Notes under the pieces: model-generated
What the model was told of the DNA's origin: nothing
Seen by the model: the letters and a program-made list of their open reading frames with translations, nothing else
The model's database searches: none
Shown here: positions 15,086-22,319 of the stretch, piece by piece
Numbering within the stretch: the first letter of the stretch is position 1
Layout: each line of letters starts with the position of its first letter
Assembly: GCA_003453435.1 (NCBI GenBank)
Contig: DMLH01000034.1
Coordinates: forward strand, 1-25,103
Source: Clostridiales bacterium
GTDB lineage: Bacteria; Bacillota; Clostridia; Christensenellales; UBA1242
DNA: 25,103 nucleotides
Direction of reading: 5' to 3'
Program-made: the position numbers and the translations under genes

Positions 15086-15730
15086 TTAATTTTTAAAATA
15101 GGCTTCCACAATTTTTCCAGCATCCTTAATTGTTTTTGGCTTTTTGACTGGACTTGCAAAAGTACCAGAGCCACTTATGCTGGTCATTAGTGGCATAGCC
15201 TTGTTTTTTTGTAAACTGTCAAGATAGTTATTTACAATTCTCTCACTTATTTGTTTATTGCTATAAACATACTGCTCTAAAAATTGCTCATCTTGAGCAA
15301 GTTTATCGTATGGCACAAATTTACCTGCTAAAACTTTTGTCAATGCATTATTTAATGAATTGGATTGATTTGCAATTAACTCATCATTTTTTAACACATC
15401 GGAAATTTCAGCAATATATTCTTTTGCCAAAGGATGATTTGCAAAAAACGCTTTAACATTTTCACCCCAATCATCTCTTTCGTACTCTGGTACAAACTTG
15501 GTTGTATTCTCCATTTCCAAAAGTTTGTCAGTAAGTTCTTTGATTTTTTGACATTTTTGCGTAAACTCCTTTTCAAGATTTTGATACGCATTGCCAAGTT
15601 CCTTAACCGACTTAAATTTTAATATTGGAGAGCCACTTTCATGCTCCATTTTTTTTTGCTGTTCCTCAGCTATCAAGGTTGAGCCGATTTCTAATGGTTG
15701 TTCTCCATTTTGCTTAATAATTTCTTCCAT
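15086..15730 (-). CDS. Phage scaffolding-like protein
   Basis: A 214-residue, highly charged protein directly upstream of the coat gene. Residues about 40-75 form a coiled coil (KSVKELGNAYQNLEKEFTQKCQKIKELTDKLLEME). The middle is helical, and the C terminus is flexible (SISGSGTFASPVKKPKTIKDAGKIVEAYF) with a basic cluster, as in coat-binding ends of scaffolds. The SVKELGNAYQNLEKE motif recurs in clostridial phage scaffolds. It assists assembly of the procapsid and is absent from the mature head. AGGAG lies 6 bases before the ATG; the coat gene follows after 16 bases. Confidence 0.7.
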   Translation of the reverse strand: MEEIIKQNGEQPLEIGSTLIAEEQQKKMEHESGSPILKFKSVKELGNAYQNLEKEFTQKCQKIKELTDKLLEMENTTKFVPEYERDDWGENVKAFFANHPLAKEYIAEISDVLKNDELIANQSNSLNNALTKVLAGKFVPYDKLAQDEQFLEQYVYSNKQISERIVNNYLDSLQKNKAMPLMTSISGSGTFASPVKKPKTIKDAGKIVEAYFKN

Positions 15731-15765
15731 ATATTCTCCTATATAAACTCAAATTATTTAATATT

Positions 15766-17697
15766 TTATTTTTCAGTACTATACTTTTGCGCTATACGTT
15801 CTTTGTGCAATTCAATATGACTAATAAGTAAATTTGCAATTACATCATATTTTTCTTTTAACTCAGCATGACTAAGCGATAATAAAAATGCTGTGTGTTC
15901 CTTTATGTGAATATCATCATCATCAACACTTAAAACAGATACTTCTTTTTGAGACAACATTTCAATATTTTCTCTGCCTGCCTTTTTAGCATGCAAATCT
16001 GTTATATTGTTGCCATCTTGCCATACACCAAAGCCAATCATTTCTAATATCTTTTGTTTTGTAATTGAACTGATGTTTCCGTTTTCATCACTCAATAGTC
16101 CTGCATTTAAAAGTTCAAAAATCATATTGCGTTTTTGAGATAATGTCTCAGCAATTTCACTGCTTGTATCAAGCACAACGTCATCACTAGATATGTCACT
16201 ATTATTCCAATAAAACAATTCAATTTCGCCGTTATCATCAACAATTTTGCCTAGCCTTTTTGCAGATGCAAATTGTTTGTATAGCCTTAATACTTGACCA
16301 CCTATTTCTTTAAGCGCATTTTTAATTGAATCAATTGTTGTTTGCAATCTATCAGATTCCTGCGAAATTAAAAGTTCCAAAGCAACACCACTCATATTGG
16401 ATGAATAGGTTTCTCTTGCAACACTTAAATCACTAATGCCTGCAATATGTGAAAATTCCTCTAAAAGTTTGCTTTCCTCATTTTCAAATGCTGTTGGAAG
16501 TTGGTTCGTTTCCATAATTTTTGGAGGTGTTGAGCCTTGCCTGTATACCAAAACTTTGCCTGGTGAAAGTCCTTCAATTTCCAAACTTTCAATATCAACA
16601 CTTCCGTCTTCAACAGACAAAATGCCCATTGCAATTCTGTTTAAAAATTCGTGCTTTCTGTTTTTAATTGCATTATAACTGCGCTGAACCGGAATAAGTC
16701 TTTCCACAACACTAATTCCCCAAAATGATGCAGGCTGAGGCAACGATACTTGCCTTATAAAAGGAAAGCCTCTTTTGTTTTCAGCTTTATTTATGTATGG
16801 TAATTCACCCATTGCAAGAAGTCTATTTCCTGCAACAACTATTACTCTGCCGTTTGGATATTCCACCGATGGCTTTTCATATTTTTCAATTACAACGGCA
16901 CTATCAGTTGCCCTTTCACTCATAATTTTTGGCACACTTGCAGTATAGCCTAACCCACCAGCAACATTGCTGTTAGATAATGTTAAAACATCAATACTTT
17001 CAGGCAAAACACTAATGCCCCATATCTTTTCAATTTGACTTATCTTATATGGCTTTGCGTGAATAATGCTTGTTTGGTCATCCACTGTTTCAGTTGTAGA
17101 ACTATCTGGAAAAATTTCAAACGGAGAACATACTGAAATATCAACTTCACCTTTTTTTATGGGCATGTTTTCCTTTGTGTAGCCAAGTATTTCACCACAA
17201 TCACTGTTCCACAAAATTTTATAGAAACTAGTTCCGCAAATTTCACTCCAATTTGTTGCTTCAGCAATTTTTTCACTCAACTTTAAATTGTGTTGTATTG
17301 CATTTAAAATTTTTCTTGATACTTTGGCAGAACCTACATCAATTTCACTGCTACTGTTTGGCGCAACACTTAATGTTGGCCTAACCTTTCCAAGTTTTGC
17401 AATTCTGCTTTCTAATATTGGTGCAATGTGGTTATACACTTCTCTTTCTTGCCAAAAATATTGCTTGGAGTACTCCTCAATTTCACCCACATCAGTAATT
17501 GAACAGTACTGATTGCCTGTAACAAAGTTCATATTTAATTGCCATTGCCTTTCCAAATTTCGTCTTGCTTCTTGTCTGCGCAAAAAATCTTGCTTCACTT
17601 CTCTTACAATTTCTTCTTCAAATTTTTCAAACTCTTTTTGCTTTGAACTACTATTTAATTTCATTTTTGATTTTGACATCTCCTTTTTACTTTGCAT
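15766..17697 (-). CDS. Phage portal protein, P22-like
   Basis: A 643-residue portal of the large P22 gp1 type (725 aa) rather than the ~400-500-aa HK97 type. Supporting features: an N-terminal charged helix, then QARRNLERQWQLNMNFVTGNQY, an IAPILESRIAKLGKVRPTLSVAPNS stretch typical of these portals, GTSFYKILWN, RQVSLPQPASFWGISVVERLIPVQRSYNAIKNRKHEFLNR, and the helical ISDLSVARETYSSNMSGVALELLISQESDRLQTT region. It forms the dodecameric DNA channel at one head vertex. The start has AGGAG 7 bases upstream and follows the Zn-protein stop directly. Confidence 0.85.
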   Translation of the reverse strand: MQSKKEMSKSKMKLNSSSKQKEFEKFEEEIVREVKQDFLRRQEARRNLERQWQLNMNFVTGNQYCSITDVGEIEEYSKQYFWQEREVYNHIAPILESRIAKLGKVRPTLSVAPNSSSEIDVGSAKVSRKILNAIQHNLKLSEKIAEATNWSEICGTSFYKILWNSDCGEILGYTKENMPIKKGEVDISVCSPFEIFPDSSTTETVDDQTSIIHAKPYKISQIEKIWGISVLPESIDVLTLSNSNVAGGLGYTASVPKIMSERATDSAVVIEKYEKPSVEYPNGRVIVVAGNRLLAMGELPYINKAENKRGFPFIRQVSLPQPASFWGISVVERLIPVQRSYNAIKNRKHEFLNRIAMGILSVEDGSVDIESLEIEGLSPGKVLVYRQGSTPPKIMETNQLPTAFENEESKLLEEFSHIAGISDLSVARETYSSNMSGVALELLISQESDRLQTTIDSIKNALKEIGGQVLRLYKQFASAKRLGKIVDDNGEIELFYWNNSDISSDDVVLDTSSEIAETLSQKRNMIFELLNAGLLSDENGNISSITKQKILEMIGFGVWQDGNNITDLHAKKAGRENIEMLSQKEVSVLSVDDDDIHIKEHTAFLLSLSHAELKEKYDVIANLLISHIELHKERIAQKYSTEK

Positions 17698-17698
17698 T

Positions 17699-17908
17699 TT
17701 ATATCTCCTTTTTTCTTAGCATGTTTGGCGGACTTTGTGGCACAACAAATCTTCCGCACTTTGTATAAAAACCATTTAAGCAAGCATGACATATGTGAGT
17801 ATCGCACCTCTTTTTGCCATAAAACAAAGTTACTTTATAGTCAGCAAAATTTGGGCACCCTTTCATGTCGCACTTGGTTTTAACTCCTTCAATTCTATTA
17901 ACTTCCAT
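17699..17908 (-). CDS. Small cysteine-rich, probable zinc-binding protein
   Basis: A 69-residue protein with six cysteines and one histidine placed like metal ligands: CDMKGC in the first third and CDTHICHAC in the middle, followed by C51. This suggests a treble-clef or ribbon zinc fold. I do not recognise a family. It overlaps the small-terminase-like gene by 11 bases and ends one base before the portal ATG; GAGGGTG lies 6 bases before its own start. By position it may assist packaging initiation, DNA recognition or terminase-portal docking; this is inference only. Confidence 0.65.
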   Translation of the reverse strand: MEVNRIEGVKTKCDMKGCPNFADYKVTLFYGKKRCDTHICHACLNGFYTKCGRFVVPQSPPNMLRKKEI

Positions 17909-18239
17909 CTTCTACACCCTCTTGTTTTTTGTTTTTTAAAACATCACTATTGGAATTGTGTTCCAAAAGTTCCATAGCATTTTTTATCTCCTGTTTTAAT
18001 TCTTCATCACTCAAATTATCAAAGTCAACATTCTGTGACACGTTCAAACTTTCAAGCAGAAGTTTTACTGCCGAAATATCTGGTGGAACATCTTTTGTTG
18101 TCACTTTTTTTTTGCTAAGTTTTTCACCATCTTCGCCAATAACATATTCCTCAATAACTTCCTTGTATTGATAACCTAGTGCTTTTTTAATAAGTGATTT
18201 TTCTATTTTATCCTTGTACTTTTCAAAATCTTTGTCCAT
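17898..18239 (-). CDS. Terminase small-subunit-like protein
   Basis: A 113-residue protein with the sequence style of one TerS group of Gram-positive phages: KKALGYQYKEVIEEYV, then a KKKVTTKDVPPD turn followed by an amphipathic helix (ISAVKLLLESL). TerS recognises the packaging site and recruits TerL. Most phages place it before TerL; here it comes after. The DNA-binding HTH expected at the N terminus of many TerS is not evident, so the protein may be only the central/C-terminal part. The ATG at 18239 is 14 bases from the AAGGAG; an in-frame ATG-TAA sits at optimal distance instead (18248-18243). Confidence 0.55.
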   Translation of the reverse strand: MDKDFEKYKDKIEKSLIKKALGYQYKEVIEEYVIGEDGEKLSKKKVTTKDVPPDISAVKLLLESLNVSQNVDFDNLSDEELKQEIKNAMELLEHNSNSDVLKNKKQEGVEDGS

Positions 18240-18340
18240 ATTTTACATAGAATCTCCTTTGTTTTTGTAAAAGTTTTTTAGTTGAATTTTATTTTCAAAA
18301 AAATGCTAATTTGTTAATTAACATTTTATGAATTCGTAAT

Positions 18341-19783
18341 TTATTTGAAAAGATTACTTCTTTTTTGCATTAATAGTTTTTTGCTTAACTTATTTTTAAA
18401 ACTAACAAGCACAGGCTCTTCCGGCTTTTTTGCAAAATTATCATTTATGCTCATTATGTAATACCTAAGTTCGTCTAAACAATGGTCATCTTTTTTAATG
18501 GGCACATCATCATCTCCCCAAAAATATCCTTTAATTTCACGTATCATGTTTGGGCAGTTTTTGAAAATGAAGAGTTTTCTTTCACCATTGGAATTTTTAA
18601 TGTATTGTTTAACTTTTTGTATGCCGGGCAATAGTTCTTTTTTAACTTTTGGATTAGTTTTAATCCCGTTTTCAAAAAATAAGTCCACTACACTTTTTTG
18701 GCTTGCCAAGGTTTTTTGTAAGCCTGCACTATCAATAAGTGCAACCAATTTTCCGTCATAATCTTTAGGCCAATTTAATCTATCTGCAATTTTAAAAATT
18801 GCTTTTGCATGTTCTTCAATAGTCAAATTTTCCGCAAAATGCTCCGCAATTGCAAAAACATTATTCTCTTTATCTCTTGCGTAAAAATGGCAACTTAATG
18901 CATTTCTAAAGCCGGGGTCAATGCTAATCATGTCATAAAATTCTGGGCTTATATCAAAAGGTTCAATAATGTTTTCATCATCAAAATTAGAGTAAACTAA
19001 CCCGCCCGAAAAACTAAATTTTCCGTTGCATCTTGAATCCAACTCATCTTCACTCATTTGACTCATAAGTTTTTGAATTTCTTTTTGTTCTAAAAATGGG
19101 TTATCTTGCCATGATATGTTTTCATACCATACTTCGTCATCTTTTTTGCTGTTTAAATATATTTCATCATATACCCATGTTAAGCCTTTTAATGGAGTCA
19201 TTGTACCAAACAATTCACCACTTTTATCAAGCACCCTCATTTTGCACTCTAGGTAAATATCATATGGAGGTTCCTCATCAAACCAAACAAAATCTAAACT
19301 GGTTCCCTGAAATTTTTCTCTGCCTTGATCACAACTTTTAAAGCCCAAAACAGATATTCCACCAAAAACATTTTTAATATATATTTTATCTATTACGCCT
19401 GCCGACGGATTTTCTCTTTTGCCTGAAAGCATTACAATATCAACTATCCAATCCTTTGGTAAATAATGCAAAATTTTGCTTTGTGCAACATCTCTTTGAA
19501 CTTGAGTTGAAAGCGAAACAGCCCAACCGTTTACATCTTTTTTATTGTTTTTGTATGGATGGTTGCCTCTAAGTAGCCAAATTGTTTCCACCGCACCGCA
19601 CTCAGTTTTGCCAGTTCTATTACCACCAAAAACCCATCTGTTTTTTTTGTTGCACTTATGAAATTTTATTTGCTTTTGATGCACAATATTGCCTTTGTTG
19701 TACCGCATAAGTTTTGTATCATATCTTTTTTTTATTGTATATGCTAAGTCCAAAATTTTTCTTTTTTGTAAAGTTGTAATCAT
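18341..19783 (-). CDS. terL: Phage terminase large subunit, P22-like
   Basis: A 480-residue packaging ATPase/nuclease. Walker A GGNRTGKT is at about residues 53-60, and Walker B with catalytic acid, FVWFDEEPP, at about 165-172 (the WFDEEPP form is characteristic of the P22/Sf6 terminase group). A motif III-like GTMTPLKGLTW follows. The nuclease domain opens with MISIDPGF (catalytic Asp about 289), with later acidic residues in ALIDSAG and CLDELRYY. The ORF is full length with no frameshift. The ATG at 19783 has GGAG 6 bases upstream; an ATG eight codons earlier lacks one. It is the first gene of the leftward operon. Confidence 0.93.
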   Translation of the reverse strand: MITTLQKRKILDLAYTIKKRYDTKLMRYNKGNIVHQKQIKFHKCNKKNRWVFGGNRTGKTECGAVETIWLLRGNHPYKNNKKDVNGWAVSLSTQVQRDVAQSKILHYLPKDWIVDIVMLSGKRENPSAGVIDKIYIKNVFGGISVLGFKSCDQGREKFQGTSLDFVWFDEEPPYDIYLECKMRVLDKSGELFGTMTPLKGLTWVYDEIYLNSKKDDEVWYENISWQDNPFLEQKEIQKLMSQMSEDELDSRCNGKFSFSGGLVYSNFDDENIIEPFDISPEFYDMISIDPGFRNALSCHFYARDKENNVFAIAEHFAENLTIEEHAKAIFKIADRLNWPKDYDGKLVALIDSAGLQKTLASQKSVVDLFFENGIKTNPKVKKELLPGIQKVKQYIKNSNGERKLFIFKNCPNMIREIKGYFWGDDDVPIKKDDHCLDELRYYIMSINDNFAKKPEEPVLVSFKNKLSKKLLMQKRSNLFK

Positions 19784-19881
19784 AAAACTCCAAAAAAAGC
19801 AAATCACATCATTTTATAATACAATTTGCTTAAATTTATTTTTAAAATATTAATAATTTTGTATTCCAAATTAACTATTAT

Positions 19882-19907
19882 TAATTTGTTATTATAAGTA
19901 CAAATTA
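19882..19907. promoter_or_regulatory. Inverted repeat in the terL / SH3-gene divergent control region
   Basis: TAATTTGT (19882-19889), 10 bases, ACAAATTA (19900-19907): a perfect 8-bp inverted repeat. Its centre contains, on the minus strand, TATAAT (19891-19896), the best -10 candidate for the terminase operon, which has no good -35. This fits a site for an activator or repressor of the operon. The leader to terL would be about 100 bases. Confidence 0.4.
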
Positions 19908-19931
19908 TTTGTTCATAATATATTTATATAA

Positions 19932-20684
19932 ATGAAAAGAATTTTAGTTATAATTTCCGCTTTGGCTTTTGTTTTAATTGGTGTTTTTTTTGTAAAAACC
20001 AAACAAACTCAAGTTGCAAGTACAGAGCCTTTTACAAGCGGATATGCCAAAGTTTTAACCAATGATTGTTATTTGTTAAAAAGCCCTGATAAGTCTAGTG
20101 GCATTTTTTTGCTTGAACAAAGTTATTTTGTAAAAGTTTTAGAAGTGACAGATAATTTATACTTTAAAGTTCAGTATTTACAATTTGAAGGTTTTGTTGA
20201 AAAAAGTAAAGTAAGTTTTATAGAAGAATTTCCAAAAGAACCATACCTCGTAGGAATAACATTTGATATATATGATATAGGAAATGTGTGCTTAAGAAAT
20301 ACACCTGAAACACTTGATAATGATATGAACATATTATGCACAATTAAGGCTTCTACTAAAGATTTAACTTACTATGGAAAATGCACAGGAGAAGAAGCTA
20401 TTAAAGGTCTTGGAAATGTTTGGTATTATTGCGCATATCAGGATGAATATGGAAATTTAAACAAAGGATATATTTATTCTGCATTAACCAGAAATTTGTC
20501 TGCAATAACAAGTTCTAATGAATCATTAACACTAGTAAGTGTTCAAAATTTTAGACCAGTCGACAATTTGTTATACTTAAATTTATCAACAAAAAATATA
20601 CTTATAATTTTAACCGCACTGCCAACTTTATTTGTTTTATATTTATTTGTTAAGCCAAGCAAAATTTTAAACAAAAAAGATTAA
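19932..20684 (+). CDS. Membrane-anchored protein with two SH3-like repeats
   Basis: A 250-residue protein with an N-terminal signal/anchor helix (ILVIISALAFVLIGVFFV), two bacterial-SH3-like units (about 37-100, with GYAKVLTNDCYLLKSPD; and about 105-190, ending in WYYCAYQDEYGNLNKGYIYSAL), and a C-terminal membrane helix (ILIILTALPTLFVLYLFV) with a basic tail. The repeats would lie outside the membrane; such domains often bind cell wall. No Shine-Dalgarno precedes the ATG. It is transcribed away from the terminase operon, and its stop codon abuts the stop of the opposing regulator gene. It may be a host envelope gene or a cargo gene of the element. Confidence 0.72.
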   Translation: MKRILVIISALAFVLIGVFFVKTKQTQVASTEPFTSGYAKVLTNDCYLLKSPDKSSGIFLLEQSYFVKVLEVTDNLYFKVQYLQFEGFVEKSKVSFIEEFPKEPYLVGITFDIYDIGNVCLRNTPETLDNDMNILCTIKASTKDLTYYGKCTGEEAIKGLGNVWYYCAYQDEYGNLNKGYIYSALTRNLSAITSSNESLTLVSVQNFRPVDNLLYLNLSTKNILIILTALPTLFVLYLFVKPSKILNKKD

Positions 20685-21227
20685 TTACATTGCAAGTGCA
20701 CTGCTGTGTTTATACTGATTAATTGCCATGCCTAAAAAACTTAAATTTTGTATTTCTTCTTCTTTCAAATCTTTTTTATTATATGATTCATAAATTTCTA
20801 AAATCCAATTTTCATTTTTTAAAAGTTCATATAAACTTAATGCGTTATAACCTAAATGCTCTAGTGAACTCCACAAACTATCAAGACCAGCATTAATTTG
20901 TCTAAAATAAGTACGTGTTGATATTTTCATTATTTCACTTGCAAGTTTAGAATCAACACCATCCACATATTTAAGCATTAACACTCTTGCCAAAGATGTT
21001 TTAATTTTGGAAAGTGCATTATCAATTAATACTTTTAAATTAATTAAAAACTTTTTACGGTCTATTAAATTAATCATTTTATTTGCAACGTATTCGGCAT
21101 CGCAATAAGTATTGCAAGAACCCAGCCCGCAATTTAAAACGGTTTTATCAATTGCACCACAAATAGTTTCCAAGTGTGAATAACTAACCAGCAATGTTCT
21201 ACACCAATTTTTTTCTTCAATTTTCAT
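20685..21227 (-). CDS. Sigma-region-4-like transcription regulator
   Basis: A 180-residue protein. Residues about 90-145 look like a sigma-70 region 4/phage late-regulator HTH: SLARVLMLKYVDGVDSKLAS, then EIMKISTRTYFRQINAGLDSLW. The N-terminal part has a cluster of cysteines (C33, C38, C42) but no sigma region 2, so it is unlikely to be a complete sigma factor. Similar proteins (ArpU, RinA, DUF1492-like) act as late activators in Firmicutes prophages. Related host proteins in clostridia also exist, so a phage role is inference from its place upstream of terL and from its SOS-box promoter. AAGGAG lies upstream of the ATG. Confidence 0.65.
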   Translation of the reverse strand: MKIEEKNWCRTLLVSYSHLETICGAIDKTVLNCGLGSCNTYCDAEYVANKMINLIDRKKFLINLKVLIDNALSKIKTSLARVLMLKYVDGVDSKLASEIMKISTRTYFRQINAGLDSLWSSLEHLGYNALSLYELLKNENWILEIYESYNKKDLKEEEIQNLSFLGMAINQYKHSSALAM

Positions 21228-21275
21228 AACTACTCCTTATTTGTCTTAAACTTTGTAAAACGTCAAAACAACCTT

Positions 21276-21305
21276 ATTATAAATGATGATTTTTTTACTT
21301 GTCAA
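21276..21305 (-). promoter_or_regulatory. Proximal promoter of the regulator gene
   Basis: Leftward TTGACA (21300-21305), 18-base spacer, TATAAT (21276-21281): exact consensus hexamers. An imperfect dyad, GTCAAAAT / TTTGTGAC (21301-21316), overlaps the -35 and may be an operator. Confidence 0.75.
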
Positions 21306-21393
21306 AATTTTGTGACATAATTTTGTAAAATATTACATTTTTTTACAAATTTCGACATGTGCTTGGTTTTTTTGATGTTTTAGCCCTGTTTTT

Positions 21394-21407
21394 CGAACAT
21401 CTGTTTG
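21394..21407. promoter_or_regulatory. LexA (SOS) box
   Basis: CGAACATCTGTTTG matches the Gram-positive LexA/DinR consensus CGAACRNRYGTTYG at all positions but one. It carries the GAAC-N4-GTTT core reported for clostridial LexA. It lies immediately downstream of a leftward -10 (21414-21419), where bound LexA would block transcription of the regulator gene. Confidence 0.65.
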
Positions 21408-21413
21408 AATAAT

Positions 21414-21443
21414 ATCATATAAAATGTGACAACTGTTTGTCAG
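21414..21443 (-). promoter_or_regulatory. Distal, probably SOS-controlled promoter of the regulator gene
   Basis: Leftward CTGACA (21438-21443), 18-base spacer, TATGAT (21414-21419); both hexamers are 5 of 6 to consensus. The transcript start near 21407 falls at the edge of the LexA box. A TGACAA/TTGTCA inverted repeat (21427-21442) overlaps the -35 and spacer. Confidence 0.5.
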
Positions 21444-21534
21444 CATTAAACATTTTTTTAACTTTTTTTTACTTTGGGTTATTGGAGTTTTATATATATT
21501 ATCTTTAAAATTGTAACTAATCAATTTTTCATGA

Positions 21535-21566
21535 CAAAAAAAGCAAATTAAAAATTAACTTGCTTT
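21535..21566 (-). terminator. Intrinsic terminator after the ssb-like gene
   Basis: AAAGCAA / TTGCTTT stem with additional A/T pairing inside (21540-21566), followed on the minus strand by a run of T. Confidence 0.7.
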
Positions 21567-21597
21567 GATTGACTTAAAATTTATTTATTTATTTATA

Positions 21598-22266
21598 TTA
21601 CTCTGCACTACTATAGTTTTGCGCACTATAGTTATTAATATTATTAGTTATTACGTCATTAGTAATCAATTTAATAATGCTAATTTCGTATGCATTTTTA
21701 GTTTCTACCACATCATCACTAATCTTTTTTTGATATAGCCTTGATTGAATTCTGCCTACAATTGATAATGCCTCACCAACTTTCATATCTCTAACAAATC
21801 TGGCATTTCTACCCCACGCAATGCAAGGAATATAGTCCGATTTATTGTATGCCCTGTTTACCGCCAAAAGCACATCACTAATTTCTCTTTTAAATGGCGT
21901 TGTTCTAAACACTGGCTCCTTACAAATAAATCCATTAAGTTCAATTGTATTTGGATTTTCACTTAAATTGTTTTCTTCAATTTCTCTTACAAAAACTGTT
22001 AAAACTAATTTGCTTCTGCCATCTGTTTGCTTGTTATAACTTCTAAATTGGCCAGTTATGGTAATTGTATCATTTAATTTTATGCGATTGTCTATCAATC
22101 TTTCGCTGATTGTGACAGGAATTGTATCAAAACTTTCGCTAAGTCTTGGCACCTCAAGTAAAAACTCATAAAATTTTTCATCAAACACTTCGTGGCTAAA
22201 AACTGGCTCACTTACAATTTTCCCTCTTAAATATACTTTATTGTTGTTCATTTGTTCATAATCCAT
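21598..22266 (-). CDS. Tandem OB-fold single-stranded DNA-binding protein, clostridial type
   Basis: A 222-residue protein with two OB-fold units. The first (about 9-98) has KVYLRGKIVSEPVFSHEVFDEKFYEFLLEVPRLS and ends in KLVLTVFVREIE. The second (about 105-205) has NTIELNGFICKEPVFRTTPFKREISDVLLAVNRAYNKSDYIPCIAWGRNARF, a stretch I recognise as strongly conserved in a clostridial SSB-like family. It binds ssDNA. The C terminus is Asn/Ser-rich and lacks the acidic DDDIPF-type tip of canonical SSB, so partner recruitment may differ. AAGGATT lies 5 bases before the ATG. It is likely a chromosomal gene, not phage cargo, though it sits next to the block. Confidence 0.8.
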   Translation of the reverse strand: MDYEQMNNNKVYLRGKIVSEPVFSHEVFDEKFYEFLLEVPRLSESFDTIPVTISERLIDNRIKLNDTITITGQFRSYNKQTDGRSKLVLTVFVREIEENNLSENPNTIELNGFICKEPVFRTTPFKREISDVLLAVNRAYNKSDYIPCIAWGRNARFVRDMKVGEALSIVGRIQSRLYQKKISDDVVETKNAYEISIIKLITNDVITNNINNYSAQNYSSAE

Positions 22267-22319
22267 AATTTAATCCTTCTTTATCTTTATATATTTTTGA
22301 TTTTTTTGCATTTTGTTGC

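Larger units (their letters stand above)
21228..21597. other. 370-base control region without a gene
   Basis: It holds, from left to right, a proximal promoter (21276-21305), a LexA-like box (21394-21407), a distal promoter (21414-21443), a TGACAA/TTGTCA hairpin (21427-21442) and the ssb terminator (21535-21566). A 63-codon leftward frame across it opens with TTG, lacks a Shine-Dalgarno and contains these sites, so it is not taken as a gene. Confidence 0.7.

Noticed and set aside
20685..21227. TcdR/UviA-type (group 5) sigma factor
   Set aside because: Length fits, but no region 2 motif is visible; only a region-4-like HTH is seen.
21333..21524. 63-codon leftward frame between the regulator and ssb genes
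   Set aside because: It opens with TTG, has no Shine-Dalgarno and covers the LexA box, promoter and hairpin; composition is like non-coding spacer.
10471..21597. att direct repeats flanking the phage block
   Set aside because: No convincing direct repeat or tRNA 3' end was seen at either border by eye; a systematic comparison was not possible.
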